From NCBI GenBank assembly GCA_008638375.1, contig CM018043.1, positions 57,541,510 through 57,605,509 of the forward strand: a stretch of 64,000 bases of DNA, written 5' to 3'. The translations under genes and the position numbers were made by a program. This document shows, piece after piece, positions 1 to 10,700 of the stretch (its first letter is position 1; the number at the start of each line of letters is the position of its first letter). The stretch comes from Nyssa sinensis (Eukaryota > Streptophyta > Magnoliopsida > Cornales > Nyssaceae). Below the pieces are notes generated by a model. It saw only the letters and a list, made by a program, of their open reading frames with translations, searched no databases and was not told the DNA's origin.

Positions 1-585
1 GTTGTTGTTTTCAAGTAACTGAATCTGGACCTCATTATCCTTTTGCTTTCTAAACACCCCCCCCCCCCCCCCCCCAAAAAAAAAAAAAAGACCCTTTTGT
101 TCTTCTAATTGGTCGTTTCATTCTCTAATGCAGTCTAGAAGATCTTCATTTTTTTTGAGTTTTTTTTTTTTTTTGGGGGGGGGGGGGGGAGGTTATGTTA
201 TCTAGATTCAAATGTGGGAAGTTCAAAAGACTATTTTTTTGGTAATTTACTTCTGAAGGTTGCATTGCTTTATTGAATTTATCTTGTAGAATTATCTTCT
301 TAGTAAAGTTTGTCTCATCTTCAAGGAAGACATGTAGAAAACCCCCTTCCCTTGTCGGGTGATATTCTAAGGACTAGACTGGATCGGGCAGTCTGGCTGC
401 CCTGACTGTTGAAGAATTATTTTGGTCTAGATGAACTATTGCTACTTAAACTGTTCTCTTTTGGCTGGTTCTTTTAGACCAGGTGGTTGGATTACAGGAC
501 CATGCAGACCTTCTATTGGATTGTAAATTCGTTTGGTTATTGAACTAAAAGGCATGAGCGCTGCGACTACTCTTACCTTGCCCAA

Positions 586-620
<35 letters not shown>

Positions 621-1331
621 GCACACACACACACAACCTTGATCTTAGAATTGTATTTGATAGATTTTGCAACATCCTTCCCTGATTCTATTACTCAATC
701 GAGGCCATTAATTTCATCCCTGGTGATATTTGTTTCTGTCAAGATCTTTTCTCCTTCCATAGATTTAAGGTTCTTTAGCCCCTAATCTGTTTATACTTCC
801 TTTTTCTTCTTCTTCTTCTCCTCCTCCTTCTCATATGTTTTATAATTGTTTATTTATTTGGTTTATAATCTCATTTGGTTGCTTTAGTGAAGTAGCAAAA
901 ATGGTCTGAATGTCCGATCTATCAAACTGATCTTGTTGCACTTCTGTTAATCGTTTCATTTGAAACCAAAATGTAAATGGGAAGTCATCCCAAATAAAAT
1001 AAATAAGAATGGAGTTACTCTACAACTGGGAACTTGGTTTGCCCTTGTGCATGATATGTCCCATCTAGATCATATTTTTGATTTAATACTTAATGCATTT
1101 ATGATGTCTCTGTTCAACCAGGTGGACCTAGTTTACGGGGAGGAACACAACTTTATCTTATGCCTACCTTGAGTTTTCTTTTATTTATTTGATAATTTGA
1201 AGTTAGTTCTCACCAGTTACAGAGTTCTTTGCTTGCGGAATTGTTATCGCTATTTGTTTTTAAAGGGTTCCTTCCAAAAAGTATTACTCAATTGTTACCA
1301 TTAAATTGTTGACCTATTGTGAGTCTGGCAG
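1..1331. other. Intron sequence of the DSK2 gene with simple repeats
   Basis: No exon is recognisable here. Since exon 1332-1537 continues an open frame, this is most likely a long intron of the DSK2 gene. It contains a C-run followed by an A-run (58-88), a T-run followed by a G-run (163-191), and a (CT)n(CA)n microsatellite at 587-635. The 70-codon ORF at 960-1172 shows no family resemblance and I treat it as chance. Confidence 0.5.
587..635. repeat. Compound (CT)n(CA)n microsatellite
   Basis: About eleven CT units run directly into about thirteen CA units, with one G interruption. It is likely to vary in length between individuals. Confidence 0.9.
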
Positions 1332-4300
1332 CTGGAGGTGCCCAAACAAACACTACTACAAGGTCGAATAATGCTGAGAATGCTAGGCCACCGGCACTTG
1401 GTGGCTTAGGTGGGCTTGGTCTCCCAGACATGTTAGGCACCATGCAGGATCCTACTTCACTGAATCAGTTCATGCAAAATCCAGCTGTGTCACAGATGAT
1501 GCAAAGTCTCCTCTCCAACCCTCAATACATGAACCAGGTAGTACTTCACTTTTCTATATTATAAGATTCATACTTGATTGTAATTCCTATTTGTCTAATA
1601 TATATATATATATATATTGGTTGTTAGATTCTTGGATTCAATCCCCAGATGCGCAGCATGCTAGATGCCAATCCCCAACTTAGAGAGATGATGCAAAACC
1701 CAGAATTTCTTCGTCAATTGGCTTCCCCTGAGACAATGCAGGTAATTGCTTAAGAATTCTGCTTGTGTGAAGAATTGCACATTACATATATTGCTTTATT
1801 TAGAGGAATGGCGTGCTGGCTTGAAATGTCACCATTTCAAATTTTGTTTAGATGGTTATTGACATTTTAAGGTTTTTGCATAGGAGTTTATGAATTCTAT
1901 GTTTGAATTTGGATATTGTTTTTTCTTTAAGCACTAAAGTAGGGGCACAACCCATGTACACATGAGGTATGCAAAAAATCAAGAAAAAGTTCATAGCTCC
2001 TAAAAACTACTGGTGGCTATGGTGGAAAGTTCTTACTATGACTTGCTTCTTAACAGTAAAATCTATAGTTTAGGCTAGAAAGACCTTGGTTTATATAGGT
2101 TCAAACAAATGGGTGTACTTGTGTTTTTTTGAAAACAAACATAGCTAGAGATGCCTTATGACAATATGCTTTTGCTTGTGTAAATCAGCTTATTATATTA
2201 TTATTATAATTATTATTAGTTTGTTGAAGTTATTGACTATCTCATTTTTTCCTTTTGCTTCTTTAATTTTTTGTTTATTTCTGTATTGCAGCAACTCTTG
2301 ACCTTACAGCAAGTTTTGTCTCAGCTTGGTCGGCGACAGTCAACCCAGTAAGTCAGGACATTCTTATGCTCTCATTTTTTTTATTTATTATTTGCTCTTC
2401 AAGCCCGATGCTTTAGTCTTTTTTTTTTTTTTTAATTTTTTATCAGTAAATGTAATGGTATTATAAACAAGTGTCCGAGGGGGGCAACCCATAGGTACAA
2501 AAAGGAATTAAGGGCTACAAAAATCAATGCCTTGGATTCCCCAAAAGATCTATAAAAGAGTTCAAATACATTGGAAACTCCTCTTTAGCCCAAAAATACA
2601 ATAAACACAATCCTTGAATTCCCAGCTGGAGACCTCAACTCCTTCAAAAAGCCTCTTGTTCCTCTCTTTCCACAAACACCACGCAAGACATAAAGGGGCT
2701 ATTTTCCAAACACCCTTAATTTCCTTTCTCATCTGACTTAATGTCCAACCCAAAAGCACCTCTCTAAATGTAGCCGGCACTGTCCAACTACATCCAAAGA
2801 GCAAACAAATCATACTCCAAGCTTCCCGAGCAAATCTATGATGAACAAGGATGTGGTCTGCCATCTCTTCCTCTTTCTTTGCACAAGCACCTTTTACTTG
2901 GAAGCTTGAAACCCATCCTCTTCAGATTATCTGCAGTGAGAATAACACACCAAGCTGCCTCCCAATAAATTGGAACCTGAGACTTCCATATTAATTGCCA
3001 GGGAAACCCCCTCCTTTTCTCCCACCAAATGCTTATAAAATTACTTAACAGAGAAGCCACCATTTGTTAATTTTCCAGACCATCACATCCTCCCCACCAT
3101 CTCAACAAACACCTCTTCAAAGCAGACATCGATTCCTCCACTTTCTCTATCTCTCAATCATAGAAATTTCTTCGAAAACAAGGATTCCACACCAATGAGC
3201 TTCCTATATATGAGACACAGTCTGCAACTAGAGCTCCTCTATTAGAAGCCAATTCATAAAGGGCACGAAACTCATCTTTTAAATTCATATCACAACACCA
3301 AGGGCCCTCCCAAAATTTCACCCTCAACCTCCTTCTCACCTCAAACCTCACCAAATGGCTAAATTCCTCCCTACTTTTCTCAATAGCTTTCCACACATTA
3401 CAAATTTACAACCATATGCCTCTTTGACTTCCTTCGCATACCAATCCCCCTCCTCACTCCCATCAGCCGTTTCAACTTATCCCATCTGACAAGGTTTGTC
3501 TTCCTCTCCCCTTCTTTTCCATACCACAGGAAATCCCTTCGGAGTTTCTCCAACTTCTTCTCAAATCTCAACAGAAGACAACATGTGAAAGAGCAACATA
3601 CAAAGAAGCTTATCCAATGTATTTAGATACATTTTATGGGTTTTTTTTTTTTTTGGGGGGGGGAGGATCTTAGGTTGTGATTTTTGTTGCCGGTCCCTTT
3701 CTTTTGTAAAGTTAGGTATCTTAGGCTGTGATTTTGATTGCCGGTCCCTTTCTTTTGTAAAGTTGGGTTTGCAGTTCTTGGGCGCCCTCTTTAATGAAAT
3801 TTACTTTATTGATAAAAAAAAAAAATAGTAATCGGGGAGATTCGCCAATGTACTCTTTATAAGAGCCACCCTCTCTTCTTTAGTCTTGAACACTTCTTTT
3901 ATCAATAACACCTGGATTCTCCTGTTAACAATTGTGTTGCTTTTGACATGACCTTTGTGTCCAATTTATTGACCAGATTATACGGAGACCTGGTTGTCTT
4001 TTCTTACCTTTATTTCTTTTGTAATACTTGCATCGAAATTTGTTGATTAGTTATTATCCCCGGTGCCTGTTCTTAGTTTGCTAAACGATTGGTGTACTCT
4101 TGCAGGGAACCAGGTCAAACTGTTGGGGCAACAGGTATTTGTTTTCTGTTGGGAATTCCAAATTCCATTTGCTTATTTTTACCCCAGGATTTATTCCATC
4201 ATCATGCTTAGTAGTTCTCGAGTAAGACTTTTATTCATTAGCCTAACCAAAAATACCTCCATGGACTGGCTTCATATAATTGTCATTGTGTTAATTAAAC

Positions 4301-5103
4301 ATTATTGTGCACAATGGGGCTTATCATTCATCTTACCCACTCCTCTCCAAGCTTTGAATCATGGGAAAAGAGGATCTTAGTTCATTTCTATGAAGGGAAA
4401 TTTATCAACAGTGATTTCATATGGGGATACTCCCATACAAAAGAAATCCTACCTAGTGGCAGAAGAATAAAAGGCTTGATTTTGATAATTGTTGGGGTGG
4501 TAAATCCTTAATAAATGGAAACTGGATGCTCTGATGGCAATCTTACGTTGACAATGCATAGATTAAATCTCATGATGCAAATCACCTGCTTTGCTACTGT
4601 TCCAAAATATGAAAATAAATAAATAGATAATAAAGTAAAAGGAAGTAAGGCTGCATCTACCTTCTTCAAATCCTGCAGTGGCAAGACCCTTGTGCATGGG
4701 ACCTCCCCCCCCCCCCCCCCCCCGGGGGGGGCCCTTTTTAAATTTTTTTTTTTAACTCACAGTGGATTACTGATTGTTCAGGAGCACCTGACAATATGGG
4801 ATTGGAGATGTTGATGAACATGTTTGGTGGACTTGGGGCCGGCAGCCTGACTGTTCCCAACAGATCTGATGGTAACTGTTCTCACCTTTTGTCAACCTTA
4901 CCAATTTATGCTTTTCTCATCAACTTGTTTTTAATTTGTTCTTTTTTTTCCCAGTGCCCCCGGAAGAACTGTATGCCACTCAGCTTGCACAGCTACAAGA
5001 AATGGGTTTTTTTGACACTCAAGAGAACATACGGGCATTGAGTGCTACTGCAGGGAATGTTCATGCTGCGGTGGAGCGGCTTTTGGGAAACCCTGGTCAA
5101 TAG
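1332..5103 (+). CDS. DSK2: Ubiquilin / ubiquitin receptor DSK2, 3' part (six exons)
   Basis: C-terminal half of a DSK2-type shuttle factor, which carries ubiquitinated proteins to the proteasome and, in plants, also to autophagy. Coding exons read as 1332-1537, 1628-1741, 2292-2347, 4106-4134, 4782-4871 and 4955-5103; all junctions are GT-AG and the frame is kept throughout. Exon 1 carries [20 protein letters not shown] and exon 2 continues the STI1-like Asn/Met/Gln-rich repeats ([20 protein letters not shown]). The last exon holds the UBA domain ([20 protein letters not shown], then [12 protein letters not shown] and TAG). The N-terminal ubiquitin-like domain and first exons lie left of the window. 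The 1.76-kb intron 2348-4105 holds nested LINE pieces. Family assignment is firm; the exact paralogue is not. Confidence 0.93.
2418..3925 (-). mobile_element. 5'-truncated L1-type LINE, ORF2 C-terminal part
   Basis: Read on the minus strand, this is the end of a plant L1 ORF2. First comes the stretch after the RT domain ([11 protein letters not shown] near 3840-3880, then [20 protein letters not shown] near 3490-3560). The zinc-binding RVT-like domain follows at 2562-3063 ([31 protein letters not shown]). The tail is the T-run at 2419-2435 on the plus strand. Frames are broken by stops and shifts, so it is dead. A plus-strand LINE tail is inserted at about 3622-3826. It lies in the DSK2 intron, antisense to the gene. 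The upstream limit near 3925 is approximate. Confidence 0.85.
3622..3826 (+). mobile_element. LINE 3' end nested in the minus-strand LINE
   Basis: A short plus-strand LINE tail (3' UTR plus a run of A at 3814-3826) interrupts the older minus-strand LINE between the codons for STLANLP and the next RT-tail motif. It contains a T-run followed by a G-run at about 3640-3663. It also holds a direct repeat with a 51-bp period (3667-3717 and 3718-3768, each holding GCCGGTCCCTTTCTTTTG). The 8-mer CCAATGTA occurs on both flanks (near 3609 and 3846) and may be part of a decayed target-site duplication. Confidence 0.65.
4650..4706 (+). mobile_element. Au-SINE-like 3' fragment
   Basis: The order AAGGCTGCATCTACC, then TCCTGCAGTGGCAAGACCC, then TTGTGCATGGG matches the 3' half of the angiosperm Au-SINE family, as do the copies at 51600 and 52090. 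It is followed by a long C-run and G-run of uncertain accuracy. The A and B promoter boxes are missing, so it is a relic. Confidence 0.5.
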
Positions 5104-7632
5104 ATTATGACAATTCTTAGTACTCTGTCAGATGTGACTGCATATTGTCAGTCAGGGACAGATGAAATTGGCCAGTTTGGACCTGAGGCATGTTTGTTTT
5201 GGGTATGAACAAGTACAAATTATGATAGAGCTGTCAACTTGGTATCTCGTATTATTATTGGACTAAAAGATACAATCCCCCCTCTTCCAAAAAAAAGGCC
5301 TAAAAAGAAGAAAAGAGAGGAAGAAGCAGGAAGGGGAAGACTCTAAAGGTTTGTGTATTAAGATCTGTTTCATAAATTTGTCTTAATTATACATTTTTCC
5401 CGCTTCTCTTGGTAATTGTACTCGATGCCGAGTCTGCTAGTTGACTTTTGAGCTCTTTGTCAATAATCAGACCTGGTATAACTAGTGGGAGTTACAATAT
5501 TATCTTTCTTAATTTTTGTTTTTCCATTTCATTTTTATTTGGTCTATAGATGGATCATGGAAGGCATCCTGTATTTGGGCATAAAGCGTAGTATGGCTTA
5601 AACCTGAGTTCTTCAGTTTTTCTTTGGATTACAAGGCCGTTGCTACTATTGCACTGCTTTGCAGATTTTTATTTGATGGTCTCATGCTATTGGATGGTGG
5701 TTGGACTAGGTTAGTTTGATGGCATCATAAATTGTCAGCATTCTCATGCAATGAATTATATTTTTTTGGCTAGCACGCTATGTTGTTGTGCTGCCCATTA
5801 TGCAACTGATGGTATTTGGCGCCTGGACTCAACTTGCATTTTTTATTGTACGATGAAGGAGGGCGGGGCTATATTCTATTTAGGTGTGTGTGCATGCACT
5901 ATGCTTCAAAGTTGGGCTTATCTTGATTTTGTCAGTTCAGATGGGACCGATGGGATCTCGGTCCTGAATCTAACTTGCATATTTGTTGAGGGCTCCGTTA
6001 GTAGCTTTCCCTGCCTGGCCAGACATAGGAACACTTGTATATCCAATAAGTGGTTTCAGAGCTTTAGAGTGGTTTTTCATGCATGTTGGCCATCACCCTG
6101 TATTTTTCGCACTCAGATTATTTGCTGTTAGCGTAGGAAGTTTCCATTAGAGGTGAGGCCCCAGATGATTGTCTTCACAAATGGTAAAAACTTATGGGAG
6201 AATGGTTGAGTGTCCGTTTGGATGATTGGTGAAAAAATGTATTTTGAGAAAAATGTAATTTAAGTTAAGCGTAAGTGTTCAAATAAATGTATTTGAAACG
6301 AAATTAAATGATATAATTTTTTTTTGTTCGAAAACTGATGAAATAGTTTCATTGTTATTTTTATTTTTAGAAGAAAATAATAAATTATATCCAAGTAATA
6401 TATCTTTTACTCTTCTTTTTTTTTTTTTCACTTTTCTTTCTCATGATTTTGCTTCTTGCCAAACAGCACTATTTTAAACCTCTTTTTGACCCTATTTATT
6501 TATTTTTTCAATTAAAATTTTATCATATATTTACCAAATTAAAAACTAACCTTTCAGCCCTCACAAAGGATAGGAGCCTCCAACAGTATTTCATTCATTG
6601 AGAAAAAAGCCATAGATTTAGATGAAAAAAAATTGTCTTTTATTTATTAGATAAATTATACTGAACGTCTGTATTTTTAATGAAACAATATAAATATTTT
6701 CTCAAGTCAATATTTTTTTTTTAAATTTTTTTTGTCACTTTCATGTTTTTTTTTTTTTTGCACTTTTTTCAATTTTGACTTTTTCTTACTTCTTTAAATT
6801 TTTTTTAATAATAAATTTAAAATAAATAACTTATTTTTATTTGATATAAAATAAATTTAAAATTTTAACCAATATCTATTTAAAAATGAAAAAAATAAAA
6901 AAAAGTGCTTAAAATTTTTAAAATATATAAATAAAAAATATATAATTTTTCATTTTAAAAAAATTATTAAAAATAAGTATTAATAAAATAAAAACAATTA
7001 ATATAATTTCAAAATTTAAACAAAAACATTAATGTAATTGTTTGGAAACATCGAATTTTTGTGATCGCGTAATATACACGTATAAAAAAAAATGACGTTT
7101 GCATTGACGGCTCCAGTACCCTACACGCATATTAAGAAATTCCATGAACATGTGGAACCCACTAAACCAACGAAATCGAGAAACGGCTATTGGCGTTCCT
7201 CTTTATTCTTTCCCGCTCGAATATATAAAGCCTCAATATCAGCGTGGACTCATCCATTCAGGCCATTTTCTATCTTGATCACACCTTCCAAGGTCATCTC
7301 TGACATGGCCTCATCTCCACGCCATCCAGTGGTTGCGATGAATTTGCAGAAAAAACACAAAACAAACAAGACAAACAACCATGAATGCGTGACGTTCTCT
7401 TATTTTTATTTTGTTATAACTTATCATTACAATCCCTAGGATTTATAGCATTCACATAAAATTTCGGAGTCAACTAAAATTCTCATCCCCAAATCCATAT
7501 TATCGGCAATTTGAAATCAAGTTAATCTTCTTGTCTCCATTCTAACGTTTTAAGGGCTGAAATTGAAGTTGGAGGTACGAGTATTTTGAGAGTAAAGAGT
7601 GCTGATTGTTGTCACACGCACATCCTTCCAAC
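5104..7632. other. DSK2 3' UTR and intergenic region
   Basis: The DSK2 3' UTR probably ends within the first few hundred bases. The 126-codon ORF at 5751-6131 is Cys-rich and unlike any family I know. From 6200 to 7070 the sequence is very AT-rich, with a possible MITE at its start. A more balanced island follows at 7090-7340; it has a TATA-like TATATAAAG at about 7221 and an ATG at 7304 that opens only about 15 plausible codons. No confident gene is seen. Confidence 0.5.
6209..6472. mobile_element. Possible short MITE
   Basis: The left end reads GTGTCCGTTTGGATG. The reverse complement of the right end reads GTGCTGTTTGGCAAG. These look like loosely matched terminal inverted repeats of the GTTTGG type seen in the other MITEs here, but no matching target-site duplication is visible, so the call is weak. 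Confidence 0.3.
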
Positions 7633-7727
7633 AACGACAATAAATAGAAGGGTGTGATTCTCCTTCTTTCTCTCTTCTCATCCAAGAATCCCCTCTCTCT
7701 CGCGGGCTCTCTCGCTCTCTCTCTCTG
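7633..7727 (+). promoter_or_regulatory. Catalase core promoter and CT-rich leader
   Basis: A TATA-like AATAAATAG lies at about 7640-7650. It is followed by a pyrimidine-rich leader full of CTCTCT repeats that runs up to the ATG at 7728. CT-rich leaders are common in highly expressed plant genes. The transcription start cannot be fixed from sequence alone. Confidence 0.4.
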
Positions 7728-10700
7728 ATGGATCCTTACAAGGTAACCATCTTATCTCTCAAAGCTTCAATCATCTTGTAATCATCTTCTATAGAATACT
7801 GTTATTGGGTTTTGATTTCTAAATGCTATTTCTTAGTTTTGACTTGCATCTGAACTTTGTGTGTTCCGCTTTTGCTCGGTTGACTTTCGGGGTTTCAATA
7901 TTTATTTATTTTTTGTATGTTTTTTTTATTGCATTTATAATATCTGTTAAATACTGATGTTCTTTCTTCCTTTTGATTCTCCCGGCTCTGTCTTTTTTTT
8001 TTTATGTTCTCTCGCAAGTTTGAAGTTCCCCACTTCTATTTTATTTCTAGGCCTTCGTAACCTTTGTTTGGTTGCCAAGAAAACTGAGAAAGGAGGACAG
8101 AATCTTAAATCATATTGTTGCCCAACTCAATGAATTTTTTTATGTTGGCTAGAGGTTATTGCTTTTCTGGGTACCAAAGTAGTGAAAATTCTAAAGATTT
8201 CTCAGCAACCAAACGGTGTGTTCTATGTGGTTTATATATCTTTTTTCTTTCATGAATTACCCAATTGCTTTCAGCCTTTCGGTTGGAAGTCTGCAATAAT
8301 CTTTTGTTTCAATTTTACTGACTGTTCATAGTCTTTTTGTTATGTTTTAATGTCCTTTTCTTCTTGTTCTTCTCCTCCTCCTTTAAGCCCTTTCAGTTGG
8401 ACGTCCATAATAATATTTTTCTCTCAATTTAACTAGCTGTTCATAGTCTTTTTGTTCTGTTTTAATGTCCTTTTCCTCTTCCCCTTTCTGCTTTTTGGTA
8501 GTTGTTATTCTTCTTGAATAACTCATAGTTTTATTTGTGTGTATGCTGAATTTTCTTAATATTTCCATTATTTGGTGTTCTATTTTAATGTCCTTTTCTT
8601 CTTCTTGTTTTTTGGTGTATTCTTCGTGAATAATTCAGTTTTATTTGCGTGTTTAATTTTCTTAATATTTCCATTATTTGGTGTTCTGTTTTAATGTCTT
8701 TTCCTTCTTCTTGGTGTGTGTATTCTTCACGAATAACTCTTTTTTTATCCGTGTGTATGTTAATTTTCTAAAGGATATAGGCTTGGCTTCAAACTAGGCA
8801 GTAGGAACCTCCTCCTACCACTTAAGCTGTCACAATTTTAATGTGCCACACATACAATCACATCACATGTATATCATGTGACTATTTAGTTTTAACTAAA
8901 AAATAAAATTTAAATAAAATAAAAAATTACATATGTGGCAGATTATGATTAAGATACTTACCCGGATAGGAGGAAGTTCCTCCTATTGAATCTAGAGGCA
9001 AGTATTGTCCTTTTCTAAATATTTCCATTGTTTGGTATTCTGTTCTAATGTCCTTTTCTTCTTCCTGCTTTCTGGGTGTGTAATTCTTTGTGAGTAACTC
9101 AAAGTTTTATGTGAGTGTATGTTGAATTTCTTAATATTTACTTTTTTTTTTTTTTAATTTGGTGCAGTATCGTCCATCGAGTGCCTATAATTCCCCATTC
9201 TGGACTACGAATTCGGGTGCTCCTGTTTGGAACAACAACTCATCTCTTACTGTTGGATCAAGAGGTATAATTGTATAGATGTTAATCCATATGTATGTGA
9301 TGTATATGATTTTTGTGGATCTTGGAACTCACTTGAGAAAGGGACTTTAAATTAATGAGTTTGGATGTTTTGGTTGATTCCCTGTTGTGCAAAAGCAAAT
9401 CCAACTTTAGTTTTTTAATTGGTAAAATTGAATTTCCAAGTTTATTGCATCATCATATGTATGTGATGTATAGTGATTTTTGTGGATCTTGGAGCTCACT
9501 TGAGAAAGGGACTTTAAATTAATGAGTTTGGATGTTTTGGTTGATTCGCTGTTGTGCAAAACCAAATCCAACTTTAGTTTTTTAATTGATAAAATTGAAT
9601 TCCAAGCTTATTGCATCATCAGTTTGTGCAATTATATGGCCTCCCCCCCCCCCCCCCCCCCAAAAAAAAAAAACAAAAAAAAATTAAAATAAAAATAAAA
9701 AATAAAAATAAAAACTAAAATAATTATGATAATAATAAGTAGTGTGTGTGTGAGAGAGAGAGAGTGCAGTGTTTTAAATCTTATCTGAGCTCAGTTTCAC
9801 TGAATGAATTTTGATTTGAGCTTATGGAAATCAAAGTGCCAAAGCAATGTTTTAATTATGCAGTATTGAATTAATGCATGGTTTATGAGGTGTTCTCTTG
9901 TATGTGCTTTATGGTTTTATATTTTCTTATCCACAAATTTAGCATGTTTTAACTAGTATATTGCCTAGTGGTAATTTGGGGTCACTATGGAGCAAACGGC
10001 AAAGTTCAAACCCCATTGTGTATTAGAAAAATATTTTTGTTCATCTTTCTCAAGATAATCAATGTATTTGACTCTTTTGAGCATTTAATCTTATGTTGAT
10101 TGAATCTTTGCTATGTTTGTCCTTTTGTTGTATAATGCATGTTGTGTAATCTGTTATTTATTTATTAATTTTGGCTATCGATTTTCAGCTTAAAACCTCT
10201 TATATTAATATAAATAAAAATTGAGCCCTGTCCTTTCTCTACAGGTCCAATTCTCCTTGAGGATTATCATTTGGTGGAAAAACTTGCCAATTTTGATAGG
10301 GAACGCATACCAGAACGTGTCGTACATGCTAGAGGAGCTAGTGCGAAAGGGTTTTTTGAGGTCACTCATGATATTTCTCACCTTACATGTGCTGATTTCC
10401 TCCGTGCCCCTGGTGTCCAGACCCCCGTCATTGTGAGGTTTTCTACTGTGATACATGAGCGTGGCAGTCCTGAAACCCTGAGGGACCCTCGAGGTTTTGC
10501 TGTGAAGTTCTACACTAGAGAGGTAACCAAACTAGTCAATAATCAATTCTGCTACTAGTCTGGGTATTGTCTAGCTGGTGTTTAACCTTTCTCGTTTATA
10601 ATTTCATGGAAAGTAGCTTCATTCTCCATTCCTCCTGCTTAGGGGGGCAAAGAATAATATATTTCTATATGGTAGTCATAAAATTAAGTTAATTTTCAGT

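Noticed and set aside
4707..4731. C-run then G-run as a perfect hairpin or quadruplex
   Set aside because: Run lengths are likely inaccurate and it follows a SINE scrap; too uncertain to interpret.
5751..6131. 126-codon Cys-rich ORF after DSK2
   Set aside because: No motif, odd composition, no promoter or splice context. It reads like chance in 3' flanking DNA.
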